Source of the DNA: Shewanella oneidensis MR-1
GTDB taxonomy: Bacteria; Pseudomonadota; Gammaproteobacteria; Enterobacterales; Shewanellaceae
DNA length: 64,000 nucleotides
Direction: 5' to 3'
Assembly: GCF_000146165.2 (NCBI RefSeq)
Contig: NC_004347.2
Coordinates: 4,139,029 to 4,203,028 of the forward strand
Made by a program: the position numbers and the translations under genes. Below, piece after piece: positions 10,683 through 20,900 of this stretch. Every line of letters starts with the position of its first letter. The first letter of the stretch is position 1. A model generated the notes under the pieces. That model was not told where the DNA came from, searched no databases, and saw only the letters and a list, made by a program, of their open reading frames with translations.

Positions 10683-13600
10683 TAGATGGCCTCCTTGCTC
10701 AGGCGTTTACTCAACAAATCGGCGATCGGATTGGCTTTGGGCTTCACTACCTGCAACTTCTTAGTTTGTTTATTAATAATGTAACGGTTCACGAACAGGT
10801 TCAGCACTTCTGACTCTGGGTTCGGGAAGGCGCCTAACACGCTGATATTGTTATTGCCACAAGCATCGAAAATCTTCTTCACGTTGGTGTGGTGCAGCGT
10901 ACCCAGCTCGTCAATTGGCCAGTGGATGGTTACATCGGCGCGGCCACGTAGCAAGCGCGTGAATGCCAACAGAAACTTACATAAAATCAGGTAAGCCATA
11001 CCGTGGCTTGATGATTCGTTTAGCTGTCTGTCGGTGCGGATAATCAGGTCGCTGTTACCCTCTTTGAGGCGCAGCTCGATTTCAAGCAGCTTAGAAATGC
11101 CGCCAGTTAAGGCCGCGCGGCCAATAATGTCTAAGGCGCGGCGCATGCTGTTGGTGTATTCCTCATCGGGCAGGCCATTAAAGCCGTCGGCTTTCCAATT
11201 TTTGAAGGCTTTAACAAACTGCTCAAGCTCGGGCCAAAACTCTAATTCGCTGATCTTAGAGCGAATGCGGACCGCAGATTCCGATACGCCATCGAGGAAT
11301 AACTCCTCGCCCACTTCGCGGGTAATACGCGCACTTTGCGAAGCGATACGACGATCTATATCGGCAAGCACATCGTAGAAGGCGGTTAAATCGACACCGA
11401 AGATCCGCCCCTGCTCACGCAGCGCCATAATCGATTGCGGCACAATCACATTGAGTAGCTGTTCAAGCTGCGGCACTAGCTTGCGGTAATCCAGCAGGCG
11501 AATTCCTTTGTCGTTGATAAAGCTCGACTCTTCGCGGGCACGCTCCCAGGTTTCGGCTAAGCCTGAACCTGACTTGCTGGCAATCACAGAGTCGAAATGC
11601 TCCACATATTGCTTAACCGAGCCCATCAGATAATCGCGTTTTAGTAGTAAATCTTCGCCCTGACGCAAACGCTCGCCGAGGCTACCTTGGGCTTCTTCAT
11701 TGTTGGCGGGCAATTTCAGCTCGGCCAACTTACGCATCACTGCGCGCAGTTTGGTTAAGTTTTCAGAGGCTTCAATTTGCGCCGCATCCGAGGCCTTACG
11801 CTCGGTCTCGAGTTGTTGACGACGAGTCTTCACCTCTTGGGTCTTGGCTTTAAGCTGCTGATCGATTTCCGAGGCGGCGCGTTTAACGTCGCTTAACTGG
11901 GTTTGCAACTTAGGCTTACGGATAAGCCAAGTGTGTTGATACCAATCGTCGAAGCGCAATACTTCGCTGCGGCGCTGCTCGGCGCGGCTGATCTTGGTCT
12001 CAAGCTCACGGATTTGTTGCTTGAGTTTAAGGATATTGTCCTCATCCACACCGCGGGATTTAAGCTCGTTTTTGTACCAGGTTTCACAGGCTTTTTGCTC
12101 GGCCTTAGCACTTTCGCGGCGGGCATCGATAGTCGCCTTGATTTGCCCGAGTTGATTGTCGAGCGCGCCAATCACTTCCTGCCAGTAGGCTTGTTTTTCC
12201 ATCCGCGCTTCGAGCGCCTGCTCTTTTTGCTCTTCGAGCCAGAGCTGATGTTGATGTTTAAGCTGCTTTAACTCGCCATCGAGTTGAGTTAAGCGCTGCT
12301 GGGCAAAGGCTTTACGCTCGGCCAGCGCCTTGTTGATCTTGTCCTGCTCACTGCGTTTTTCATCGAACAGACGACGTAAATCATCGCGGCTATTCTTGTA
12401 AGCCGTGCGGGCAAAGGTCAGTTCACGGCTGAGTTTATCCAGCTCACCGTTAATCGCCACCAGCTGTGATTCGGCCTCGGCCTGTAATTCCTGCGCGCTT
12501 TGCAGCGCTTCTTCGGCCTTGCTCAAGCGAATACGCAGCTCCTGCTCGGAGGCGGCATATTCAGGCACATCAATGGCTTTGAGATCTAAATTCACCCCAA
12601 ACACAGTGTCGCTCTCACCTGTGACACTTGGGTGTAAATCGGTGCGATGCAGTAACTCTGGCGCAATCACTTTACCCAGACTCTGCTCCCAACCTTGGGC
12701 TTCTTTACGCAGGAACTCGAGCAAGGTATGGGACTGCGGGAACAGCATATGGTGCAGTTCATCGAGCGCCGTTTGCCGCTCGTTAACCCGCAGGCTGGCG
12801 ATACGCAGTGCTTCGTTGGCTTGGTCGCGTTTGGCGCGCAGCTTACGCTCATCGCTAGTTAAGCGCTCAACCTTGGCATTGCAGCTTTCCTGCTCTTCGT
12901 CGGCGCGGTGAATGCGCTCATCGAAGATCGCGAGGTTTAACTTTTCTTCCTCGGTGTAGGTTACGCCATCGACACGTAACTTAAGCTCGGCAGCATTAAG
13001 TTTGAATTGGTATTCCTGCTCGCTAAAGCTGGCCTTACCCGCATCCATTTGGCTGCGCCATTGGGCTTCAAGGGCATCGAGATCGCCACGGGCGACTTCG
13101 CGTTGCTTATCGCGCGCTTCGCGCTGTTTATCCTGTTCGCTATGTAAACCTTCAAGCTCGCGGTTTAACTGCTCGCCAATTTTGCTGCGACGGGCATTGT
13201 AAGCCGCTTCAATATCTTGGTGTTTTTCAGTTTGTAACTTATGGCGCTCGCTGAGGTTTTCCATGTCCGCGCGCCAGTTTGGCAGCATGTCCAAATCGGC
13301 CTTAGCTTGCTCGATATTGGCATCTAAAAAGGCGCCGTGCTGATCTTCAATGGCATCTAACTCGTACTCGCACTTAGCTACGTCACCCTTGGCGGCGGAT
13401 AAGTCGAGGTTAAGCTCGTCACGCACTTCTTTCCATTCGTCGTCCAACATTCGAAGCTTTAAATTCAGCTCCTTAGATAGGGTTTGTTGGATCTCTAAAC
13501 GGTCGGCCTCTAGGCTTTCGTCATTGCGATAACCACGGGACAGACTCGATAGGCGCATTTCGGCGCTGAGCAGTTGGTTAAATTCCTGTTCGAGTTTTTC

Positions 13601-14353
13601 AAACTCGGGGCGGATGACTTCAAAGCCTTGGATAAGCTGGCTTTCGCGGATCCACGCCTCAACACGTTGTGGGTTTAAGCGCGAGCTGGGGGGATTTACT
13701 CCATCTTCTTCCAAAATGGCGGCGATCATCGATTTGACCGTTTCCATTTTGCCTTCTTTGGAGTGGACGGCTTTAGCGAGTTTCTCGATATGGCGCAGTG
13801 AATGCTCGCCGTCACACAGGGCAAATTGGCGCGCATAGGCTCGCAGTTCGCTGCGGTTGCTACCCGTGCTTAACAGGGTGCGATCGTTTTGGATAATGGC
13901 GCGGTATTCGCGGGTGTTGAGCAAGTTGGTGGTGGCAATACCTTGACGTTTTAAATCGCGGCCCAGTTCCGCCATGGTGTGGCACAAAATAGTGTCACCA
14001 TTTTGCGATTTAATATAATCGCTTAACTCAAAACCTTTAGCGATAAAGCGGTAGTTCACGCCTTTGCCATCGCCCGCCGACGCCAGCACGGCTTGATAGA
14101 GCAAGCCATCGGCCTTTTGGTATTCGTAAATGATGTAGCTTGAATCGTGTGGCAAGTACCAACGCTCGAAACTATCGCGGGTTGAAGGCACCACGCGGCT
14201 AGGATATTCGCCATAAAATACTGGCACTAAACGTTGCAGCGTGGTTTTACCCGAAGCGTTAGTACCACAAATATTGGTATGGCCATTGAGGGCGAGTTCC
14301 ACAACGCCCGGAAGGTGCGTATCAATCAGCACAATACGAATCAAGCTTGGCAT
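10682..14353 (-). CDS. SMC/MukB-like ATPase of a Wadjet/MksBEFG-type complex (JetC-like)
   Basis: 1223 residues from ATG 14353, preceded by AAGGAAAGAA. The frame could begin 18 codons earlier, but that extension lacks a ribosome site. The N-terminal head has Walker A GTNASGKTT (residues 30-38). About residues 230-1010 form a very long charged heptad coiled coil broken in the middle, as expected for arms and a hinge. The C-terminal head has a signature-like SSSHGMAYLIL and Walker B IHWPIDELGTL, followed by ISVLGAFPNPESEVL, which resembles MksB-type ABC ATPases more than MukB or canonical SMC. It would act as the DNA loop-extruding motor. It is first in the operon, whereas JetC is normally third. 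No other SMC partner genes lie nearby. Confidence 0.85.
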   Translation of the reverse strand: MPSLIRIVLIDTHLPGVVELALNGHTNICGTNASGKTTLQRLVPVFYGEYPSRVVPSTRDSFERWYLPHDSSYIIYEYQKADGLLYQAVLASAGDGKGVNYRFIAKGFELSDYIKSQNGDTILCHTMAELGRDLKRQGIATTNLLNTREYRAIIQNDRTLLSTGSNRSELRAYARQFALCDGEHSLRHIEKLAKAVHSKEGKMETVKSMIAAILEEDGVNPPSSRLNPQRVEAWIRESQLIQGFEVIRPEFEKLEQEFNQLLSAEMRLSSLSRGYRNDESLEADRLEIQQTLSKELNLKLRMLDDEWKEVRDELNLDLSAAKGDVAKCEYELDAIEDQHGAFLDANIEQAKADLDMLPNWRADMENLSERHKLQTEKHQDIEAAYNARRSKIGEQLNRELEGLHSEQDKQREARDKQREVARGDLDALEAQWRSQMDAGKASFSEQEYQFKLNAAELKLRVDGVTYTEEEKLNLAIFDERIHRADEEQESCNAKVERLTSDERKLRAKRDQANEALRIASLRVNERQTALDELHHMLFPQSHTLLEFLRKEAQGWEQSLGKVIAPELLHRTDLHPSVTGESDTVFGVNLDLKAIDVPEYAASEQELRIRLSKAEEALQSAQELQAEAESQLVAINGELDKLSRELTFARTAYKNSRDDLRRLFDEKRSEQDKINKALAERKAFAQQRLTQLDGELKQLKHQHQLWLEEQKEQALEARMEKQAYWQEVIGALDNQLGQIKATIDARRESAKAEQKACETWYKNELKSRGVDEDNILKLKQQIRELETKISRAEQRRSEVLRFDDWYQHTWLIRKPKLQTQLSDVKRAASEIDQQLKAKTQEVKTRRQQLETERKASDAAQIEASENLTKLRAVMRKLAELKLPANNEEAQGSLGERLRQGEDLLLKRDYLMGSVKQYVEHFDSVIASKSGSGLAETWERAREESSFINDKGIRLLDYRKLVPQLEQLLNVIVPQSIMALREQGRIFGVDLTAFYDVLADIDRRIASQSARITREVGEELFLDGVSESAVRIRSKISELEFWPELEQFVKAFKNWKADGFNGLPDEEYTNSMRRALDIIGRAALTGGISKLLEIELRLKEGNSDLIIRTDRQLNESSSHGMAYLILCKFLLAFTRLLRGRADVTIHWPIDELGTLHHTNVKKIFDACGNNNISVLGAFPNPESEVLNLFVNRYIINKQTKKLQVVKPKANPIADLLSKRLSKEAI

Positions 14354-14873
14354 TTCTTTCCTTATCCAAACGGGAGCTCCTTCTGTAAAAACAAACAACA
14401 AGGTCATCCCAAAGCGGCATTCGACTTCAAAAAACGTGATGTTAAAAGTCTTGGCCTTAAAAGTAAGCCCCTAAAATAAGGCAATCGTCGAGCCTTGGCA
14501 ATTCAGCACCTAGGGCTGAATGCGTTAGCTCACATCAAACGGCCAAGGATACGCCAATTCGCCGCCATAAAGGTGAGTTTCATGCGGATGGAAGACGATC
14601 CGCTATTCGGCCATAGATTAACATCATCTCGGCGAGCGAGCCGACAATGATGAACGAGGTGGAACGAATTGCTGAACAAGGAAAACAGCAGTTAGTCGAA
14701 GTGACAATTGTGATGAGCAACATCCGTACTGGTGCGGAAAATGTCGCCAATACGGTATCTCAGCTCTCTATTGATAAATCGCATACTTAACCACGGCTAA
14801 TTTGGGTAACGATTACTCAAGCTTATACAATCGTTATCCCACTCGTGGTGTTACGCCCTAAACGAATCCCAAT
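14354..14873. other. Intergenic region upstream of the condensin-like operon
   Basis: About 520 bp. It should contain the operon promoter reading leftward, and it holds a decayed chemoreceptor tail (separate entry). No other gene or strong hairpin is seen. Confidence 0.55.
14617..14790 (+). pseudogene. Remnant of a methyl-accepting chemotaxis protein C-terminus
   Basis: An open stretch of 57 codons after a TAG at 14614 ends at TAA 14788-14790. It reads like the end of an MCP signalling domain: IISASEPTMMNEVERIAEQ, then a heptad-like segment with MSNIRTGAENVANTVSQLS. No ribosome site or full-length partner is present, and the rest of the receptor is missing. It is most likely a leftover from deletion of a chemoreceptor gene. 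Identification is by eye only. Confidence 0.45.
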
Positions 14874-15575
14874 TTAAAAATCAGTTTTGCGCCCTTCGTA
14901 AGCCGCACACATTTGTTGTACTTGGTCTTCCTCATAGGCGCGAAGTCCACTCATGACTAAGGTCTTAATCCCTGTGCCGACTAAGGTATCACCACTGTGT
15001 AGCTCAAAGTGCAGCGTCACATCACCGCGCTTGCCATCAATTTTAAGCTCTTGTTGTACAAGGGATAACTGAACTTCAACAAAATCGAGTGTCGTTAAGT
15101 CGAATGACATGCTTTCGTAGATCACCAATGGACGATCTGGATTGATCATTACTTGATGCTGCTTCATCAAGGGCATCAAGATATCGATAAAATTATGCCC
15201 AGAAAATGCAACATAGTGACGAATAAAGGATTCAGTTTGGGCATCGCAGCGGCTAATATCGCCTAGACGACTCACGTTTAAATAGGTTTTATCGCGGTTA
15301 TCGCAAATTGAAAAACTGTCGTTCACTTGCTCAGGAAATTGCAGTTCAACCCCATCACCTACCATGCCAGCAAAGGTAAACTTCATGCTTTGGCTTAGCC
15401 CATACTGGGTTAAGACTAAGGCAAATAACAAATCGCCAGGTACACAAAAGCGTTTCGCACCCACATCGTGGATTGGATTAAAGTCTTGAGCGATTTTTTT
15501 AGCGAAGTCACTGGCTTGTTGTGCAGAAACAGAAATGGATTGATTTTGCTTTAAAAAATAAGGCGATAGAAACAT
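14874..15575 (-). CDS. DUF3581-family protein, hotdog-like
   Basis: 233 residues, soluble. The N-terminal third has FAKKIAQDFNPIHDVGAKRF, the D-F-N-P-I-H-D pattern of MaoC-like hotdog hydratases/thioesterases, followed by VPGDLLFALVLTQYGLS. A second half with LHSGDTLVGTGIKTLV may be a second hotdog repeat. I recall this as DUF3581, found in Shewanella and relatives. A role in acyl-CoA or acyl-ACP chemistry is possible by fold, but no substrate is known to me. It starts at ATG 15575 and is monocistronic, with 130 bp to the next gene upstream. Confidence 0.7.
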   Translation of the reverse strand: MFLSPYFLKQNQSISVSAQQASDFAKKIAQDFNPIHDVGAKRFCVPGDLLFALVLTQYGLSQSMKFTFAGMVGDGVELQFPEQVNDSFSICDNRDKTYLNVSRLGDISRCDAQTESFIRHYVAFSGHNFIDILMPLMKQHQVMINPDRPLVIYESMSFDLTTLDFVEVQLSLVQQELKIDGKRGDVTLHFELHSGDTLVGTGIKTLVMSGLRAYEEDQVQQMCAAYEGRKTDF

Positions 15576-15705
15576 ATTAACTCGTTCTTTAATGGCTCAG
15601 ATAGGGCGAATAACAAATGTGTCGCGAGTTTACCTTAGTTTAAGCATTTCACTCACCCGATGACTTGGACAACAAATCATCGGACTGAGAAGATACTCGC
15701 CCCAG

Positions 15706-15936
15706 CTACACCCGCTTAAATTCACGTTTTAACTGAAAACTATCATCGGTGACCAACTGCTCAAGCACTTCAACCCTGTTGCGCAGGTTATCTAACTCTG
15801 CCCGCAACGCTTGATTTTCGGCCTGTTGAGCATTACTGGCCGAATAATTTTTCTGGCGCATTTTCATAATGGCGAGGGTGTATCCACCCACAATGGCAAT
15901 GATGGGGATGAGTAGAGCAAGCGTTGAGGCATTCAT
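15706..15936 (-). CDS. Small PspB-like membrane protein
   Basis: 76 residues from ATG 15936, preceded by AAAAGGACG; the frame extends 16 codons further upstream but without a ribosome site. One N-terminal transmembrane helix (STLALLIPIIAIVGGYTLAI) is followed by a basic patch and a cytoplasmic coiled coil (NQALRAELDNLRNRVEVLEQ). This is the layout and size of phage-shock protein B, but no pspA or pspC is adjacent, so a role in envelope stress is only a structural analogy. Likely inner membrane. Confidence 0.65.
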   Translation of the reverse strand: MNASTLALLIPIIAIVGGYTLAIMKMRQKNYSASNAQQAENQALRAELDNLRNRVEVLEQLVTDDSFQLKREFKRV

Positions 15937-16054
15937 ATTGCGTCCTTTTATAATCGATCTATTGGGTTCCAGTATGAGCAACATAGCCTAAATCCACCAG
16001 TGACAAAAGTCATGATATCGAAAGCGGTAAACTATTCACCGCTTCAGTGTATGA

Positions 16055-17878
16055 CTACAAATGACGCTCCTGTAGGGATTGCAGCCTTTCCTTGGCCTTC
16101 GCTTGGTAATCATTTGAGAACCCCTCACCCAATTCAATACTTTGCTGGTATAGGGTGATAGCACGCTTTGGATCGGCATCGCCCCCCTCGCCCGCATCAA
16201 GCAAGCTTGCTAAGCGAAAATACGCATAGCCAAGCACATCTTGCTGAATGTATTGTTTGTCTCCGGCGGTGACGACTTTTTCGAGCCAATATCGAGCCCG
16301 CTTAGGATCGCGCTGCTCAGCCGCCAATAAAATGCCCGCATATTCGGCGGCGACATCTATCTCACGCTCGGCAGCAATCTCAAAAAACTCCCTAGCTTGG
16401 GCGAGATCCTCTTTAAAATAGTAATAGGTTTCGGCAGCATCTCGCGCTAAATCAGGTTGAGCTTTAACACTTTTACGATAATTATCCAGCGCTGCGGTGG
16501 TATTAAAATAGGGCGAGCAAGAAAATACTTGATAATACGCCATCGTGCTGACGGCTTGAGGTATTCCCTGCTTGGTCAGTTCGGTTAACGTTTGCCATGC
16601 TTGCTGCTCACGGATTTTTGCTTGGCCAGTATTCACTTTACCCTGAGGAATGACGGATAAGGGTTGATTAATTAATTCCAGTTGGGCTTGAATATCGCCA
16701 AGCTTAGCAGCGCGCGCTAACCAGTACTGGCCATCTTTAATGTAGCCCCAACGAGCCCGTTCTCGCAGCCAGTTGATTGATTCCATATCCCCTGCCTCAC
16801 CCAACTCGCGATACAGGACTTCAGCCTTGGCTTTATCCCCTTCAAACACATGCTCAATGCCTGAATCGTAAATCTTGGCTAACTGTCTTTTATCTTCAAG
16901 ACGCGCACTGCGCTGTAAGCTGTTGAAGCGGGATTCTGCGGAACCGTAAGGATAAAGCCGTAAACCGGCCTTAATGTAGGTAAACTCGGTGCCATCGGGA
17001 TAACTTACCTTGGATTTTCTGTCCAAGATATGGATATTCACAGCATAATCTTCAGCAATCTGAGGGGTAAAATTCACCCGCGTTACCCGTTCATCGGCTA
17101 AACGGATACGCCTCGAGTGTTGTAAACTCCACCGATCAGAAACCTCGCGCTGCAAACTGCTTTTCAGCCCAACATCAAAGGGCTGCTTATCCTCGGGGGC
17201 ATAACTGTAAATAGGATAATAAATTGGTGAAAAGGTGATGGTGGCGTCATTGCTATCCGCGCTGGCCGCATCAGCTTCCTTTGCGGTAGGTATCAAGTCA
17301 AAAGACTGCTTAAAAGCATCTTTTTCAAGGGCTTCATCTTTCACCTTGGCGACAGGTAACTCAGCCAAATATTGCTTTTTCAAGGATTGCGCTTCCTGCC
17401 ACAGGCGATGACTAGGCAGAAGTGACATATTCAATTGAATGTTAGTCAGCTGCCACTCACATGCCCCTCCGCCCTGCAACGCAACGGATTGGGTAAAATG
17501 ACTGGCATTGTGCAAACTGGTGACTACTTGCCGCAATTGAGAAGTCGTACCCTTGGTGCGCCACTGGGGATTGGCAATATCTCCGCTTGGGAAATACATC
17601 TCTTTTTCGGTGCAAATCGAAGAATAATAAAAACCGATAAGCTCTAGCTCAGTATCTGCGGGAAGCGTACCGACGAGCTCAATACGAGGGCTGTCCTTGG
17701 AGACACTTGCCTGACTCACTCCTCGCTTATTGGTCAATAAATCCCAAATAGAGGCAAAGGAGGGAGGAGAATAAAAGCTCGCCACTAAGGCGCACCCAAG
17801 CGCTACCATACCCAAGCCTAGTGGCGTAAATCTCGTTACTAATCTGGGTACTAATCTAAGTACTAATCTGACACCCAT
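16055..17878 (-). CDS. Exported Sel1/TPR-repeat protein
   Basis: 607 residues from ATG 17878, chosen because AGGGAGGA lies eight bases upstream; an ATG 14 codons earlier has no ribosome site. A basic start (MGVRLVLRLVPRLVTRF) precedes a hydrophobic segment and a likely signal cleavage after PPSFAS. The middle is beta-rich and unrecognised. From about residue 330 there are Sel1-like helical repeats, such as WLARAAKLGDIQAQLELI and AYFRLASLLDAGEGGDADPKRAITLYQQSIELGEG. Sel1 proteins are protein-interaction scaffolds, and this one probably sits in the periplasm. The VRLVLRLV-PRLVTR start is encoded by a 3-fold imperfect repeat of tactaatct at 17827-17872. Function unknown. Confidence 0.72.
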   Translation of the reverse strand: MGVRLVLRLVPRLVTRFTPLGLGMVALGCALVASFYSPPSFASIWDLLTNKRGVSQASVSKDSPRIELVGTLPADTELELIGFYYSSICTEKEMYFPSGDIANPQWRTKGTTSQLRQVVTSLHNASHFTQSVALQGGGACEWQLTNIQLNMSLLPSHRLWQEAQSLKKQYLAELPVAKVKDEALEKDAFKQSFDLIPTAKEADAASADSNDATITFSPIYYPIYSYAPEDKQPFDVGLKSSLQREVSDRWSLQHSRRIRLADERVTRVNFTPQIAEDYAVNIHILDRKSKVSYPDGTEFTYIKAGLRLYPYGSAESRFNSLQRSARLEDKRQLAKIYDSGIEHVFEGDKAKAEVLYRELGEAGDMESINWLRERARWGYIKDGQYWLARAAKLGDIQAQLELINQPLSVIPQGKVNTGQAKIREQQAWQTLTELTKQGIPQAVSTMAYYQVFSCSPYFNTTAALDNYRKSVKAQPDLARDAAETYYYFKEDLAQAREFFEIAAEREIDVAAEYAGILLAAEQRDPKRARYWLEKVVTAGDKQYIQQDVLGYAYFRLASLLDAGEGGDADPKRAITLYQQSIELGEGFSNDYQAKAKERLQSLQERHL

Positions 17879-17992
17879 AAAACCAGTCCTCCCTTGCTGA
17901 TGAGTCTTTGCGCCATTCACGCCATAAACCTAGCGGAGTCTACACAAGTGCAGACTCAATTCAAAACAGGGCCGCGAACGCCCCAACTGCAA

Positions 17993-20900
17993 TCACGCCG
18001 AGCGCAAATGCGCAACTACATCCCTTGCCTTTAACTCTGACATTGCCACATAGGCAACTGGTACCACAAATAACGAGAAAAAGGTTCCCGCGAGCAAACC
18101 GCCGACTAACACTAAACCAATATTGGCTAAGCCTAACGAGCCAGGCCCAGTCGCTAGCGCCAACGGAATAGCACTTAAAATCATGGTTAACGAGGTCATA
18201 AGGATCGGTCTTAACCGCCATTTGGCACTGCTCAGCGCCGCCTCAATCGCACTCATCCCCTGAGCCTGCTGCTTATTGGCAAACTCCACCAGCAAGATAC
18301 CGTGCTTAGTCACTAGCCCCACTAAGGTTAATAAGCCGATCTGTGAGTAGATATTTATACTTTGCCCAAATACCGCTAAGGTCAGCAGCGCGCCAACAAT
18401 ACACAAAGGTACGGTGAGTAAGATGATGAGAGGATCGACAAAACTTTCAAACTGCGCAGCTAAAATCAAATAGATAAACACCAACGCCAGCAAAAATAAT
18501 GATTGAGTACCCGCCTGCGAATCCATTAACTCTTTGACAACGCCATTATATTTAAAGCCTTGGGCATCATTTAGCAGGCTCGGCAGTTGCTCGTCTAAGT
18601 AGGCTTTGATTTCATCGGTGGAATAACCGGGCATCAGATCTGCCGTTAGCTCCGCGCTATCAAGCCCCATAAAGGTTTTAATATTAGATTCCGCCGTGGT
18701 CTGCTTAATCGACACAAATTGCGATAACGGCAGTGCTTGCCCTGATTCAGAAGTAACATACAATTTATTCAATACTTTGAAATCACTGAGCTTATCTAAA
18801 TTTACTTGCACTTGAATCGGATAAGTAAAGCCATCGGTAGCATGTAAGTCGGCCGCTTTCACAGAGCCAAGGAAGGTCGACAGGGCATTAGTCACATCAC
18901 CATAACTCACACCAGAAAGGATAATGGCATTGCGATCGATAGACAGATCGTAGCGCAGTTGGTCCCTCAGCACTGAGTTACCCACATTGGTCAGGCCGGG
19001 ATAATCCTCGAGTAATTTTTGCACTTTAGCAGCGGTTTGGCTCAGCTCATCCTTATTGCGATCTAAGGTCGTCAGCTCTAAACGTAAATTATTGGCAATA
19101 TTAAGGTTATCCGCCGAGCGGATACTAAAGGACATATTATAAGCAGAGACGCTCTGCTTCGATTTAGCGATCAAATCTTCGATCACCTCATCAATCCCTT
19201 CACTACGCTCGCCCCAAGGCTTGAGCAGCACATGGTTGATTGGCTCTCCCTCGATATAAGATAGGTTTGCCCCAACCGCAGGATGGCCGTCAATCACACT
19301 GTTTAGCTCGCGATTATGGTCCAAATGATACTGGCGCCCCACGCCTGTTGGGCCATTGGCCGTCACGTCGATAAAGCCTGAATCCTCCGCAGGCAAAAGT
19401 ATTTTCGGCAACTGCCAATACGCAATCCCCGCAAGGCCAACCAGCACAACTGCCACGCCAAACATCAAACGTTTACGCACAAACCATTTATTCAGCTCAT
19501 TAATATACAAATGATTTAACTGCTGAAGTTGCACCTCTACTCGGCTAAACCAGCGAGGATGTTGTTCAGTGGTATTGATAAGATACGCACTCATCATCGG
19601 CGATAAGGTCAACGCCACCACACCGGAGATCATCACGGCTGCGGCTAAGGTAAAGGAGAATTGCCGAAACAGATCGGCGGTTAAGCCCGACATTAAGCCA
19701 ATCGGCAAATAAACGGCGGCGAGCGTTAAGGTCATGGCAATAATCGGGAAGATGATCTCCTGACAGCCCTTAATCGCCGCATTAAATGGCGTTTCACCGT
19801 TTTCGATATGGCGATAGCAGTTCTCGACCACCACAATGGCATCGTCGACCACCAGGCCAATAGCCAAAATAATCGCCAAGATGGTGAGCACATTGATACT
19901 AAAACCGAGCGCCGACATCACCGCAAACACCCCAACCACGCACACAGGAATGGTAATAATCGGAATAGATGCCGCCCGTAAACTCCCTAAAAACAGCACC
20001 ACAATCAGCGAGACCAAGATCACCGCTTCAATCAAGGCAGCAAAGCCTTCATGAATGGCCGCTTCAATAAAATCTGCCTGATTGTACGCCAAGTGCATTT
20101 CTAAGCCTTGGGGTAAGTGTTTTTGCATCCGCGCAATTTCGGCTTTAATGTTTGAAGCCACTTTCACCGGATTGGCGTTACTCAGCGGTAAAATCTGCAG
20201 TGACATTGCACTATGTCTACTGATAGACAGCATGCTCGGTGATAGGCTTTCCTCACCCATGACCACCTGAGCAACATCAGCGATGCGGATGATTTTGCCC
20301 TCGCTGACTTTAATCACCAGATCCTTCACATCCTCAAGGGTTTCAACTTGATTCAAAGGATTAATCGAAAAGTCCCGTGATTTACCTTTAATCGCCCCCG
20401 AGGTAAAACTGGCATTGTAGGAACCTAACGTCCCCACCACATCGGCGGCCTTAATATTTAACGCCTTCATTTGTTCAGGATTAAGCCAGACTCTAACCGC
20501 CTTTTGTGAGCCGCCATAGGGCCCCCAAACCGCACCAACGCCTTGCACTTGTTTAAGTTGCGGCACCAACTGCTGGCTAATGTAGTCATACATGGCCTGC
20601 TTTTCCATGCCGCCCGAGTTCACAAAGGTGATGATATTACTGGCCGAATCCGTGGCCGAGGTATCGTCGGTGACCGTCGGCTTATCTATCATGCTCTGGG
20701 GAAAGTCGTTAATTCCTTCAATGCTACTGCGCAACTTGTTCATTAAGTTGGTGTATTCAATATCGCTGGTGTCGTCATTGAACTTAATCGTTAATGAGCA
20801 GCGCCCCTCGCTACAGTCGGTCGACATGGTATCGACTTTATCTATGCCCGAAGCTGCCGCAATCAACTTATCAGCCACATTGCTCGACATAAAGTCCGCG

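Noticed and set aside
11893..12911. Several ORFs opposite or overlapping the SMC coiled-coil gene
   Set aside because: Frame shadows of a long GC-rich coiled-coil coding region; the products lack any domain and starts have no ribosome site.
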